This document shows positions 51,985 through 61,341 of a stretch of DNA of 64,000 nt, piece after piece. Origin of the DNA: REEB506 sp049317545 (GTDB lineage Bacteria; Pseudomonadota; Alphaproteobacteria; Caulobacterales; Aquidulcibacteraceae); assembly GCA_049317545.1 (NCBI GenBank), contig JBMOIB010000003.1, positions 1 to 64,000 of the forward strand. The letters are read 5' to 3'. The notes below the pieces were generated by a model. That model had not been told where the DNA came from. It worked only from the letters and a program-made list of their open reading frames with translations, and made no database searches. The position numbers were made by a program, and so were the translations under genes. How positions within the stretch are numbered: the first letter of the stretch is position 1; every line of letters begins with the position of its first letter.

Positions 51985-53373
51985 TCAGCTGCGGCCGCGC
52001 CCACGTTCGGCCGTGCGCGTTTCGTTTTCAGCAACAAGCGCAATGTCCGAGGCGCGCCTGTAGGCGGCGGTTCCTTCCGTCAGGCCCTTCTTGGCGATCT
52101 CCGCGAAGTACCGCGCACGCGGGTAGTTTCGGACCGAGAAGGCCTCCTCCGCGGTGGCGAGCTTGGCCATGGTTTCGTCGCCCTTGACGGCGTACGCGTT
52201 CGCCATTTCCCGCCAAGCATAGGCGTTGTCCGGCTCGGTGGTGACCGAGCGCTGCAGGAGGGAAATGGCTTCATCGGCGCCGGCCTTGCCATTGGCGGCG
52301 GTCAGCGAGCGCGCAAGTCCCACCTCGAGCATGGGCGAGCCCGGCTTCAGCGCGACGGAGCGGCGATACGGCTCGACGGATTCTTTTGCCTTGCCGCTTT
52401 CGAACAGGATCTGGCCGAGGAGTTCGTGGAAGTATGGATTGTTCGGTTCGGCTGTGATCAGCGCCTGCGTCTCTTTGACGGCTTGGCCCGTGTCGGGAAC
52501 GCGGTAGGCGGCGACCGCGCGGGCGTAGCGCGCCGGCAGCGAAACGTCCTTGGCCGGATAATCGCGAAACGTCCGTCCCGGTTCATTGAGGAAGCCGCGG
52601 AGCTTGGCCTGCATCATCGCGAACCGGTGAAGGTCGTCCGCACTTTGCTTGGCGTCCTTGAAGGGGGATCCCTCGACCCGAGCGCGCAGCGCCTGCACAC
52701 GTTCGGACGTCAGCGGGTGGGTCATCAGATAGGGCGGGATGCGCCGTTGCGCGAATTCGAATTGCCGAAGCTGGCGATCAAAGAATTCGATCAGTCCGTC
52801 AGGGGTCTGTCCGGTCTTTTCGAGGAAGGTGACGGCCATCTGGTCGGCGGTTGATTCCTGCACCTGCGTGTGGCGCACGAACGACGCCATCGCGAATTGC
52901 TGCGAGCCGGCGATCAGCGCCGCGCCGGCGTCGCCTGCACCGGCTGCGATCGCGAGAACGCCGAGCCCGATCGACACCATAGCCGGGACCATGGCGCGCT
53001 CTTGGGCCCTGGCCATTGAGGTGAGGTGTCCACCGGCGATGTGGCCGGTTTCGTGGGCGATGACGCCCTTGAGCTGCTCGGGATTGTCGGCCGTCATGAT
53101 CAGGCCGGTATGGAAGAAGACGTTCTGGCCGCTCGAGACGAACGCGTTCAGGCTGGGGTCCTGGATGATGTAGATCTTGATGTCTTTGGGCTCGAGGTCC
53201 GCCGCCCGGAAGATCGGGTCCGAATAGGCGCGCAGCGTGTCTTCGATTTCGGCGTCGCGGATCAGCGATTGCGCAGACGCGGCTGTAGCCGCCGCGAACG
53301 CGCCGAACAACACGATCGTCAAGGCCGCGAAGGCGCGGATCGCGCAGTGATGCCAGCGGCGCTCTAGGCGCAT
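51985..53373 (-). CDS. M48 family metalloprotease with TPR repeats, BepA-like
   Basis: 462 residues. Signal peptide ending ATAASAQS. The M48 domain has the zinc motif HETGH at His107-Glu108-His111, with a third ligand Glu expected in QESTADQMAV. The C-terminal half (about 290-440) holds tetratricopeptide-like repeats. This architecture is that of BepA/YfgC, which checks outer-membrane proteins including LptD in E. coli. Upstream of the DsbA-like gene and downstream of rne on the same strand. The functional match to BepA is inferred. Confidence 0.92.
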   Translation of the reverse strand: MRLERRWHHCAIRAFAALTIVLFGAFAAATAASAQSLIRDAEIEDTLRAYSDPIFRAADLEPKDIKIYIIQDPSLNAFVSSGQNVFFHTGLIMTADNPEQLKGVIAHETGHIAGGHLTSMARAQERAMVPAMVSIGLGVLAIAAGAGDAGAALIAGSQQFAMASFVRHTQVQESTADQMAVTFLEKTGQTPDGLIEFFDRQLRQFEFAQRRIPPYLMTHPLTSERVQALRARVEGSPFKDAKQSADDLHRFAMMQAKLRGFLNEPGRTFRDYPAKDVSLPARYARAVAAYRVPDTGQAVKETQALITAEPNNPYFHELLGQILFESGKAKESVEPYRRSVALKPGSPMLEVGLARSLTAANGKAGADEAISLLQRSVTTEPDNAYAWREMANAYAVKGDETMAKLATAEEAFSVRNYPRARYFAEIAKKGLTEGTAAYRRASDIALVAENETRTAERGRGRS

Positions 53374-53499
53374 GCGACGCTCCTGTCAGTTAGCGCGACG
53401 CACGAGACGGGCGCTTTGAGGCGGCACTATGGCCTGGCGGTGTTGAACGCCGAGGCGGCCGCGCAAGCGGGACCGTCTCGGCGCCGGGTTCAACCCCTA

Positions 53500-55941
53500 T
53501 CATTCGCCAGTTTTTTTGCCCCAACGTGTCAACCGGGCGAAGAACTTCTCACGGCGCTCGCGATCCGGCGCGTAGTCGATGTCGCCGGCGTCCGCCGCGA
53601 CGTCGTCTGCGGATGGTTCATCCGCCGTGGCGTTTGCGGGCTCTGAGGGCGGAGCGATGTCGGCGGCGGCTTCAACCGGCGCCCGGGGGGCCTCTGGAAC
53701 AACCCGGGGCGCCTCTGGAACAAACGGAGCAGGCGGAGGATTGTCGGCGACGACCGTCAGCATCGGCGGTGTCCGGGGCTCGACGACTGGATCGTCGCCC
53801 GGCGAATCCATGGCCGCAACATCGTCGTCGCCATCGATCGCATCCTGGCCGGCGTCGGCGCCGTCCTGATCGCCGCCAGCCGGGCGTTCGCCGCGCCGCC
53901 GACGCCGCCGCCGTCGACGCGCAGCAGGCGCGCCGGGATCGTCGCCCGCCGGTTTGGCGGCTTCAGCAGCGGAGGTTTCCTCGCCGTCGCCTTCAGCGTC
54001 TGCAATGTCGCCTTCAACGGCGCCGTCGGCGATCGGGGCTGCATCGGGGCCGTCTTCGCGCCGCCGCTTGCCGCCGCGACGACCGCGCCGCCGGCGACGA
54101 CGACGCTCGCCGTCCGCATCAGAGCCTGCCTGCTCGGCCGTGGGGCGCGCATCCTCGCCCGCTTCTTCGGCGTCGAGGTCGGCGTCGATTTCGATATCCT
54201 CGTCCGGCTCCGGCGGTTCAATCGAATGCATGGCAGCCCGAGCCGGCGCGCTGCGTCCGCGAGGCTCGCTGCGCGCTTCGGTCGGTTCCTGCGCCTCTTC
54301 CGTCTCGGTGTAGACGAGGCGCTCGCCCGTCGCGGCGATTTCAAAATCGGGAGCGAGCAAAGCCGGTGAACTGACGAACCGCAGGCGGACCGTGCGGGCC
54401 TCCTCCATCGCCGCCAGCATCGTGCGCTTCTCGTTGAGTACATAAAGCGCCACTTCACCCGGCGCCCGGACCTCGAAGGCGGTGCCCGGACGGCGCGCGC
54501 ACTCCTCGTCGAGAGCACGCAGGAGGCGCAGTGCGCTCGATTCAACCGAACGCACGCGCCCGGTGCCTTGGCAATGGACGCAGACGTGCGAGGAACCTTC
54601 GAGAATGCCGGTGCGGCGGCGCTGGCGCGACAATTCCAGTAGCCCGAAGGCGCTGATCTTGCCCATTTGGACGCGCGCGCGGTCGAAACGCAGGCAATCC
54701 TTCATGCGCTTCTCGACGAGGCGGTCGTTTTTCGCCTCTTCCATGTCGATGAAGTCGATGACGACGAGGCCCGCGAGATCGCGCAGGCGCATCTGGCGCG
54801 CGGCTTCCTCGGCGGCTTCGAGATTGGTCTTGAGCGCGGTTTGCTCGATGTTGCGCTCGCGCGTGGAGCGGCCGGAGTTCACGTCGATCGAGACCAGCGC
54901 TTCGGTCTGGTTGATGACGAGATACCCGCCCGAACGCAGGTTCACGACCGGCGAATAGATGCTCTCAAGCTGCCGCTCGACGCCCGTCTTGGTGAAGATC
55001 GGCGTCGGCTCTTTCCAGTGATGCACCTTCTTGGCGTGGCTCGGCATGAGCATGCGCACGAAGTCTTTCGCTTCGCGGTAGGCGGCCTCGCCCTCGACGT
55101 GGATGTCGTCGACGTCCTTATCGTAGAGGTCGCGGATCGCGCGCTTCACGAGCGAGCTTTCCTCGTAGATCAGGGCCGGCGCGACCGACCGCAGCGTGGT
55201 GTCGCGAATGTTTTCCCAGGCGCGGATCAGATATTCATAGTCGCGCTTGATCTCGGTCTTGGTGCGCTTGGCGCCGGCGGTGCGCACGATAAGGCCCATG
55301 CCGGTCGGCACTTCGAGCTCGGTGGCGATCTTCTTGAGGCGCTTGCGGTCGGCGCCATTGGTGATTTTGCGGGAAATGCCGCCGCCGCGCCCGGTGTTCG
55401 GCATCAGCACGCAATAGCGGCCGGCGAGCGAGAGATAGGTCGTCAGCGCCGCGCCCTTGGAGCCGCGCTCTTCCTTGACGACCTGCACGAGCATGATCTG
55501 CCGGCGGCGGATCACTTCCTGGATCTTGTAGCGGCGGGTGAGGATGCGGCGGCGGCGCTCTTCCAGCGCGGCCTGTTCGTCCTCGTCGTCTTCAACGGCC
55601 GGGGCAGCTTCCCCTTCAACGGGGGCGACGATCTCTTCCTCGTCGACCTGGTCGACCTGGTCGACCTCGGCCTTCAGGCGTTCGCGGTCGGCGGAGGGGA
55701 TCTGGTAATAGTCAGGGTGGATTTCGCCAAACGCGAGAAATCCATGACGGTTGCCGCCGTATTCGACGAACGCCGCCTGGAGGGACGGTTCGACCCGCGT
55801 GATCTTGGCGAGATAGATGTTTCCGCGAAGCTGACGTTTGTTTTGGCTCTCGAAGTCGAAATCATCGACCCGATGACCATCCAGAACGACGACGCGGGTC
55901 TCCTCGGGGTGGGCCGCGTCGATAAGCATTTTCTTGACCAT
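53500..55941 (-). CDS. rne: Ribonuclease E
   Basis: 813 residues. Endoribonuclease and degradosome scaffold. KMLIDAAHPEETRVV at the start, S1 domain about 38-165 split by an acidic insert at about 84-138, catalytic Asp353 and Asp396 (SIDVNSG, VIDFIDMEE), spaced as in E. coli, and the zinc-link CVHCQG. The C-terminal tail (about 570-813) is low-complexity, with acidic and Arg-rich blocks for RNA and protein binding. ATG at 55941 has CGGAG upstream. The M48 gene lies 126 bp downstream. Confidence 0.96.
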   Translation of the reverse strand: MVKKMLIDAAHPEETRVVVLDGHRVDDFDFESQNKRQLRGNIYLAKITRVEPSLQAAFVEYGGNRHGFLAFGEIHPDYYQIPSADRERLKAEVDQVDQVDEEEIVAPVEGEAAPAVEDDEDEQAALEERRRRILTRRYKIQEVIRRRQIMLVQVVKEERGSKGAALTTYLSLAGRYCVLMPNTGRGGGISRKITNGADRKRLKKIATELEVPTGMGLIVRTAGAKRTKTEIKRDYEYLIRAWENIRDTTLRSVAPALIYEESSLVKRAIRDLYDKDVDDIHVEGEAAYREAKDFVRMLMPSHAKKVHHWKEPTPIFTKTGVERQLESIYSPVVNLRSGGYLVINQTEALVSIDVNSGRSTRERNIEQTALKTNLEAAEEAARQMRLRDLAGLVVIDFIDMEEAKNDRLVEKRMKDCLRFDRARVQMGKISAFGLLELSRQRRRTGILEGSSHVCVHCQGTGRVRSVESSALRLLRALDEECARRPGTAFEVRAPGEVALYVLNEKRTMLAAMEEARTVRLRFVSSPALLAPDFEIAATGERLVYTETEEAQEPTEARSEPRGRSAPARAAMHSIEPPEPDEDIEIDADLDAEEAGEDARPTAEQAGSDADGERRRRRRRGRRGGKRRREDGPDAAPIADGAVEGDIADAEGDGEETSAAEAAKPAGDDPGAPAARRRRRRRRRGERPAGGDQDGADAGQDAIDGDDDVAAMDSPGDDPVVEPRTPPMLTVVADNPPPAPFVPEAPRVVPEAPRAPVEAAADIAPPSEPANATADEPSADDVAADAGDIDYAPDRERREKFFARLTRWGKKTGE
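55642..55668. repeat. Three tandem 9-bp units within rne
   Basis: GTCGACCTG repeated at 55642-55650 and 55651-55659 with a third copy differing in the last base at 55660-55668. On the coding strand they encode three Gln-Val-Asp units (residues 92-100) in the acidic insert of the RNase E S1 domain. Being a multiple of three, copy-number changes would keep the frame. Confidence 0.85.
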
Positions 55942-56389
55942 GAGGTACTCCGGGCGCGACTCCGGTGCGGCCGTCGGCGCTGCGGGAGCGCGCGGCTGCG
56001 GGTCGCGTCTGTTCAGGGGGTTGCGCCAATGGGCTTTCCAGGCGCCGCCAGACCGATCCATTCACGCCGACGGAGGTGAGGGCGAATGGCCTCATCTCGT
56101 TGGTCGTGAAGGGGAAAATGGTCATTCGGCGCTCCGGCCGCGACGTCGCCGTCGCATCGGTTTTTGACCGCAAAGCGGTCGATAGACCCTCCGTCGGCAG
56201 TGCGACTTGACCGAGAGGCTTCAGCGCGCGCGCGGGGAGGTCACGATCCGCGCCGGCGAGAGGTGCGCCAGCAAGCGCTCCTTGGGCGGCGCGAGTCGGT
56301 CGGCCATGAGGCCGCAGATGACAATGCAACAATTCGGCGGGGAAGAAAAGCGCGGCCCGTCAAGACTTCCGCAAGTGGGCCCGTGACAT
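55942..56389. other. Divergent rne/amiC intergenic region
   Basis: About 475 bp separate the rne and amiC starts. On the minus strand this is the likely rne 5' leader, long as in other bacteria where rne autoregulates through its leader. It contains a small perfect hairpin, GACCGC-AAA-GCGGTC, at 56166-56180. TTGACC at 56207 has no -10 partner. Short frames on both strands show no protein similarity. Promoters could not be assigned. Confidence 0.5.
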
Positions 56390-56432
56390 AAGGAGGTCGT
56401 TGAAACGGCGAAGAAGATGCCAGCATTCTTGA
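56390..56432 (+). promoter_or_regulatory. Strong ribosome binding site and possible leader peptide before amiC
   Basis: AAGGAGG at 56390-56396 is a near-perfect Shine-Dalgarno but lies 20 nt from the amiC ATG. It is well spaced instead for a TTG at 56400 that opens a 10-codon frame (Met-Lys-Arg-Arg-Arg-Arg-Cys-Gln-His-Ser, stop at 56430-56432), overlapping the amiC start out of frame. This may be a translated upstream ORF coupled to amiC, or coincidence. No in-frame alternative amiC start lies closer to the site. Confidence 0.3.
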
Positions 56433-57574
56433 GAACGGGCGTTCTTTGGGCGGTCCTTGCGGCTGCTGCTCTCGGCGTCGCGGCTGCCGCGGCAGCCTCT
56501 GAAGGCGCACGGGTTGCGGTCGCCCCCCTCGATGCGCCAGGCGCTGCGCGGGCGGAAATCCGGCTCCCCGCCCCCAATCCAGAGCGCGCTTTTGCGCTGC
56601 TCGACGGCGCGCCGCGCTTTGTGGTCGACTTCGAGCGTCCATTGCTTATCGACGGACGCGCCACCGGCTCCGGACCCGGCGCCGGCCCGGTGCTCGGGTA
56701 TCGGTTCGCGCCGCGCGGAGCCGGCGCGCGCATCGTGTTTGATTTGGCCTCGCCGCGCGTCCGCGCGCGCTTGGATGGCGCAAGGGGCGGCGCCGTTCGC
56801 ATTGCTTTCGAACATCAAGACGGCGGCGCTGCCGCGGCGCCCCCTGACGATGGCGTCGAGCCGAAAGCGACGATCCCGCCCGGCCGAAAGGGCAAAAAAA
56901 CCGTCGTTGTCGACGCCGGCCACGGCGGCCGCGATCCCGGCGCGCTCGCCGCCAGCGGCGCTTACGAAAAAGACGTGACGCTGGCCGCCGCGCTGGCGCT
57001 GCGCGAGGCGCTTGAAGCGCGCGGGCTTCGGGTCGTTCTGACCCGCGACAGCGACGAATTCCTCGAATTGCCGGAACGAGTGCGCCGCGCGCGCGCCGCC
57101 GACGCGGCGCTGTTCATCTCGCTGCACGCCGATTCCAGCCCCAACAAGACCGCCGAGGGCGCGTCAATCTATACGCTGTCCGAACGCGGTGGGGCGCGGG
57201 CCAAGTCGCTCGCGCCGCAGCACGACTGGGAGCTTGATCTGCCAGATCCGCCGAAATCGGCGCAGGTGCACGACATTCTCCTCGATCTCGCGCAGCGCGA
57301 GACGAAGAACCAATCGGCCGATTTCGCCCAGGTCGCAGTCCGCCATCTGGGTGGGGTTGCGCCGCTCCTGCCGAATACGCGTCGCAACGCCGGGTTTTTC
57401 GTTCTGCTCGCGCCGGATGTCCCTGCCATCCTTCTTGAGATGGGCTTTATGACGAACGCGGTCGACGAAAAGCGCCTGACCAATCCCCGCCAGCGCAAAA
57501 AAATGATGGAGGCGCTCGCTGACGCCGCCGCGGAATTCTTGAGCGCGCCAACAACGCTCGCCGACTCGCGCTGA
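56417..57574 (+). CDS. amiC: N-acetylmuramoyl-L-alanine amidase
   Basis: 385 residues. Cleaves stem peptides from glycan strands in the periplasm, mostly at division. Signal peptide (VLAAAALGVAAAAAA), an AMIN-like septal-targeting domain about 45-130, and an Amidase_3 domain from 160. Zinc ligands fit His169 (DAGHGG), Glu184 and His237 (SLHADS), with catalytic Glu341 (LLEMGFMTN). An insert around 263-305 is the usual regulatory helix region. Divergent from rne, upstream of mrcA, the common alphaproteobacterial order. Confidence 0.94.
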   Translation: MPAFLRTGVLWAVLAAAALGVAAAAAASEGARVAVAPLDAPGAARAEIRLPAPNPERAFALLDGAPRFVVDFERPLLIDGRATGSGPGAGPVLGYRFAPRGAGARIVFDLASPRVRARLDGARGGAVRIAFEHQDGGAAAAPPDDGVEPKATIPPGRKGKKTVVVDAGHGGRDPGALAASGAYEKDVTLAAALALREALEARGLRVVLTRDSDEFLELPERVRRARAADAALFISLHADSSPNKTAEGASIYTLSERGGARAKSLAPQHDWELDLPDPPKSAQVHDILLDLAQRETKNQSADFAQVAVRHLGGVAPLLPNTRRNAGFFVLLAPDVPAILLEMGFMTNAVDEKRLTNPRQRKKMMEALADAAAEFLSAPTTLADSR

Positions 57575-57678
57575 AGCCTGCGCCCGGGCGGGCTTGCCAA
57601 ACGGGGCGCCGCCAAGGCCTATCGCCATAATCGCGCCGCAGCGCCATGGGACGCGGGCGGTGCTGGAGACGAGGTTCG

Positions 57679-60324
57679 ATGCTCAGGAAAATTCTGATCG
57701 GTGCGGCGGCGGCGGCGGCCGTTTTGGCGTTGGCGCTGGTTGGCTTCATCGGCCTCGCCGTGCAGGGCCTGCCGAACTACGAAGAACTCGCCAAGTATGA
57801 ACCGCCGATCACCACCCGCGTCTACGCCGGCGACGGGTCCCTGATCGCCGAGTTCGCCCGCGAGCAGCGCGTCTTCGTGCCGATCGAGGCGATCCCGGAG
57901 CGAGTTCGCAACGCCTTCCTGAGCGCCGAAGACAAGGGCTTCTACGAGCACGGCGGCATTGATTTCCAAGGCTTGGCGCGCGCCACCGCGGTCAACATCT
58001 TGTCGATCTTCACCGGCGATCGGATGCAGGGCGCATCGACGATCACGCAGCAGGTCGCCAAGAACATGCTCCTTACGAGTGACCGGACGATCACCCGCAA
58101 GGTCAAAGAGGCGTTTCTCGCCCAGCGGATCGAAAAGGCCTTCACCAAGGACCGGATCCTCGAACTCTATCTGAACGAGATCTACCTCGGCCAGCGCGCC
58201 TACGGCGTCGCCGCCGCGGCGCTGAACTATTTCAACAAGCCGCTCGACGAACTGACGATCGCGCAATCGGCCTTCCTCGGTGCGCTGCCGAAAGGGCCGG
58301 CGAACTACAATCCCGTCCGCAACAAGGACCGCGCGATCAGCCGCCGCAACTGGGTGATCGACCGGATGGCGGACAATGGCTTCATTAGCGCGGAAGAAGC
58401 CGAGCAGGCCAAAAAGGAAGATCTCGTCGTCACCGACCGCCTTCAGGGCGCGCAGTTCGTCGTTTCGGCGCATTTCGTCGAGGAATTGCGCCGCACGGTC
58501 GCGGCCCAGTACGGCGAAAAGAAACTGTACGACGACGGTCTTTCGATCCGGTCGACGCTCGACCCGCGGCTGCAGGTCTCGGCGGCGCGCGCTCTGCGGA
58601 TCGGGCTTGACCAATATGATCGCCGGCACGGCTGGCGCGGTCCCCTCGATCGGCTGGACGTCAACGCCGACATCCTCGCGGCCCTGCTTCAGATCAGCCC
58701 AAAGTCCGGGGCCGATGCGCCCGCAAGTTTCGCCGCGCTCGACAAGGAATTCGGCAAGCGCGTGGACAAGATCGCAGACGCGCCAGGCGCGAGCGGTTGG
58801 GAGCGGGGCATCGTCGTCGCCATCGCCCCGAAACGCGTGTCGATCGTTTATCAGGTGGATGCGACCTCGACCGCGCGCGGCGCCCTCAAGCGCGGCGATC
58901 TCGCGTCGGAAGACGTCGATTGGGTCGCCCAAGGCGCCAAGCGCGACAAAAAGCGCGCGCTGCAGGTCGGTTCGGTCGTTTTCGTCCAGGAAATGAAGGG
59001 CGGGAAGCTCGCCTTGCGCCAGGTCCCCGATGTCGAGGGCGCGATCCTGGCGATGGACGCCCAGACCGGCCGCGTGCTCGCCATGGTCGGCGGCTATGCG
59101 TTCGATCAAAGCCAGTACAATCGCGCCACTCAGGCGCGCCGGCAGCCCGGTTCGGCGTTCAAGCCGTTCGTTTACGCCGCCGCGCTCGATTACGGTTTGA
59201 CGCCCGCCACTCTCGTCGAGGACGCGCCGTTCGCGCTCAAACAGGCCGACGGCACGATGTGGACGCCGGAGAACTACACAAAGGAATTCTTCGGCGCGAC
59301 GACGCTGCGGGCCGGTCTCGAAAAGTCGCGCAACCTGATGACCATCCGCCTCGCCTACGAAATGGGCATGGATCGCGTCTTCAAATATGGCCGCGATCTC
59401 GACGTTTATGCGCCTGAAGGCCTACCGAAGTGCGACACGGCTGAGGCCTGCTCGGGCTTCTTGTCGTTTGCGCTTGGCGCCGGCGAAACCACGCTTTGGC
59501 GGATGGTGAAGGGCTATGCGACGTTCGTGAACGGCGGTAAGCGCGTCGAGCCGACCTTGATCGACCGCGTTCAGGATCGTGACGGCAAGACGGTCTACAA
59601 GCACGACCAGCGCGACTGCTCGACCTGCAATGGCCCGTTCGCCGGCGGCGCACCGCCCGAAATCCCGGACGTCCGCGCGCAGATCCTTGATCCGATCACC
59701 GCCTATCAGGTCACCTCCATGCTCGAGGGCGTCGTCGATCGCGGCACCGGCACGGTGATCAAGACCGTGGGCAAGCCGTTGGCCGGCAAGACCGGGACGA
59801 CGAACGACTACAAGGACGCCTGGTTCGTCGGTTTTTCGTCGGCCTCGCAGCCGGACGGATCCGTCAAGAATCGCGATCCGTTGCCTGACCTCGTCGTCGG
59901 CATCTGGATTGGCTTCGACAAGCCAAAGTCGATGGGCGAGGGCGAATCGGGCGGGCGCATGGCGGCGCCGATCTTCCGGGACTTCATGACCGAAGCTCTC
60001 GACGGCATCGCCCCGACGCCGTTTCGCCGTCCGTCGGGTATTCGGATCGTGCGAATTGACGCTCAGACGGGCCTGCTTCCTGGGCCGACGACGGCGTCCA
60101 TCATCGAGGAATCGTTCCGGCCCGACACCGAACCGGTGCGCGACGGCGCCGCCGCGCCGTTCGTATTCGGTCAGGGCTCGACGATGAACCCGAGCGGCCT
60201 CGGTGATCTCGCCGGCGATCTCGCAGGGCTGATCACGTCAGACGACAGCGGCGCGAGCGCTGCGCCCGGCGCAACGCCCGCGCGGCCGCAGCAGCAACCG
60301 CAAAGCTCCGAAGGCATCTACTGA
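57679..60324 (+). CDS. mrcA: Penicillin-binding protein 1A
   Basis: 881 residues, bifunctional peptidoglycan synthase. One N-terminal membrane helix, a GT51 glycosyltransferase domain with catalytic Glu84 (SAEDKGFYEH), an OB-like insertion, and a transpeptidase domain with Ser492 (GSAFK), Ser550-Arg-Asn and Lys704-Thr-Gly-Thr. A C-terminal Gly/Pro/Gln-rich tail follows. ATG at 57679 has GAGACGAGG upstream; the longer frame is Arg-rich and unlikely. It follows amiC by 104 nt. Confidence 0.97.
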   Translation: MLRKILIGAAAAAAVLALALVGFIGLAVQGLPNYEELAKYEPPITTRVYAGDGSLIAEFAREQRVFVPIEAIPERVRNAFLSAEDKGFYEHGGIDFQGLARATAVNILSIFTGDRMQGASTITQQVAKNMLLTSDRTITRKVKEAFLAQRIEKAFTKDRILELYLNEIYLGQRAYGVAAAALNYFNKPLDELTIAQSAFLGALPKGPANYNPVRNKDRAISRRNWVIDRMADNGFISAEEAEQAKKEDLVVTDRLQGAQFVVSAHFVEELRRTVAAQYGEKKLYDDGLSIRSTLDPRLQVSAARALRIGLDQYDRRHGWRGPLDRLDVNADILAALLQISPKSGADAPASFAALDKEFGKRVDKIADAPGASGWERGIVVAIAPKRVSIVYQVDATSTARGALKRGDLASEDVDWVAQGAKRDKKRALQVGSVVFVQEMKGGKLALRQVPDVEGAILAMDAQTGRVLAMVGGYAFDQSQYNRATQARRQPGSAFKPFVYAAALDYGLTPATLVEDAPFALKQADGTMWTPENYTKEFFGATTLRAGLEKSRNLMTIRLAYEMGMDRVFKYGRDLDVYAPEGLPKCDTAEACSGFLSFALGAGETTLWRMVKGYATFVNGGKRVEPTLIDRVQDRDGKTVYKHDQRDCSTCNGPFAGGAPPEIPDVRAQILDPITAYQVTSMLEGVVDRGTGTVIKTVGKPLAGKTGTTNDYKDAWFVGFSSASQPDGSVKNRDPLPDLVVGIWIGFDKPKSMGEGESGGRMAAPIFRDFMTEALDGIAPTPFRRPSGIRIVRIDAQTGLLPGPTTASIIEESFRPDTEPVRDGAAAPFVFGQGSTMNPSGLGDLAGDLAGLITSDDSGASAAPGATPARPQQQPQSSEGIY

Positions 60325-60440
60325 CCTCGAAACCTGCACAGCGGTCGCGCACGCATCAGCGCTTGTATTGCCCGCGCGCCGCAGTGCATTGGTGAGCGCC
60401 CGCTCGCCATGATGGTCGCGCGGCGAGGGGGCGAGACCAC

Positions 60441-61241
60441 ATGGCCAGATCGAAACCCGGCGCCGGTCAAACGGCGCTCGTGACGGGCGCATCGGCCGGC
60501 ATTGGCGTCGACCTCGCCGAATGCTTCGCCAAGGACGGCTACGACTTGATCCTCACCGCCCGCTCCGGCGCGGCGCTCGAGGAGGTCGCCCAACGCCTCG
60601 CCAAGACCTATGGCGTCAAAACGACGGCCATAACTGGCGACCTCGGTGAAATCGGCGGCGGGGGCAAGCTTGCGGCTGCGATCGCCGCGCGCGGCCTCAC
60701 CGTCGACGTGCTCGTCAACAACGCCGGGTTCGGACATGCCGGCGGCTTCGCCGACGAACCGGCCGAGCCGCAGCTCGGCATGATCGACCTCAACGTCCGG
60801 GCGCTGACGGAACTGACCCACATCTATTGGAAGGGCATGCGCGCGCGCGGCAGAGGCGGAGTGCTCAATGTCGCGTCGACCGCGGCCTTCCAGCCGGGCC
60901 CGTTGATGGCGGTCTATTATGCATCGAAGGCCTTTGTTCTGTCGTTTTCCGAAGCGCTTTGGCAGGAAGCGCAAGGCACGGGCGTCCACGTCAGCTGCCT
61001 GTGCCCAGGGCCGACCGTCTCGAAGTTCCGCGAACGCGCCGGCACCGGCAAGACGCGGCTCAGCAAGGCGGGGACGCCGATGGCGTCGGCGCCGGTCGCG
61101 CGTCTCGCCTATCAGGGCTTTCGGGCGAACACGCGTGTGGTCGTCACTGGTTTCAGCAACAAAATGACGATCGGCCTGACGCGGCTATTGCCCCGCAGTC
61201 AGGTGCTCAAGATCGTCCACGGCCTGATGCAACCGAGCTGA
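60441..61241 (+). CDS. SDR family oxidoreductase
   Basis: 266 residues. Glycine motif TGASAGIG at 15-22; NNAG in the middle; catalytic Ser146, Tyr159 and Lys163 (VYYASK). The C-terminal part is basic with a hydrophobic stretch, similar to the DltE/YqjQ group of SDRs, so membrane association is possible. Start is 116 nt after mrcA and 100 nt before prfB; co-transcription is uncertain. Substrate unknown. Confidence 0.88.
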   Translation: MARSKPGAGQTALVTGASAGIGVDLAECFAKDGYDLILTARSGAALEEVAQRLAKTYGVKTTAITGDLGEIGGGGKLAAAIAARGLTVDVLVNNAGFGHAGGFADEPAEPQLGMIDLNVRALTELTHIYWKGMRARGRGGVLNVASTAAFQPGPLMAVYYASKAFVLSFSEALWQEAQGTGVHVSCLCPGPTVSKFRERAGTGKTRLSKAGTPMASAPVARLAYQGFRANTRVVVTGFSNKMTIGLTRLLPRSQVLKIVHGLMQPS

Positions 61242-61341
61242 AGTCGCCTGCTCCGCTTGGCGCGCGCCGCGCGCCCACTTGCGGCGCAGCGGCGAAGGCG
61301 CCATGTCGCTCTGACCTGTTTTCCTGACATCGGAGCTCCCC

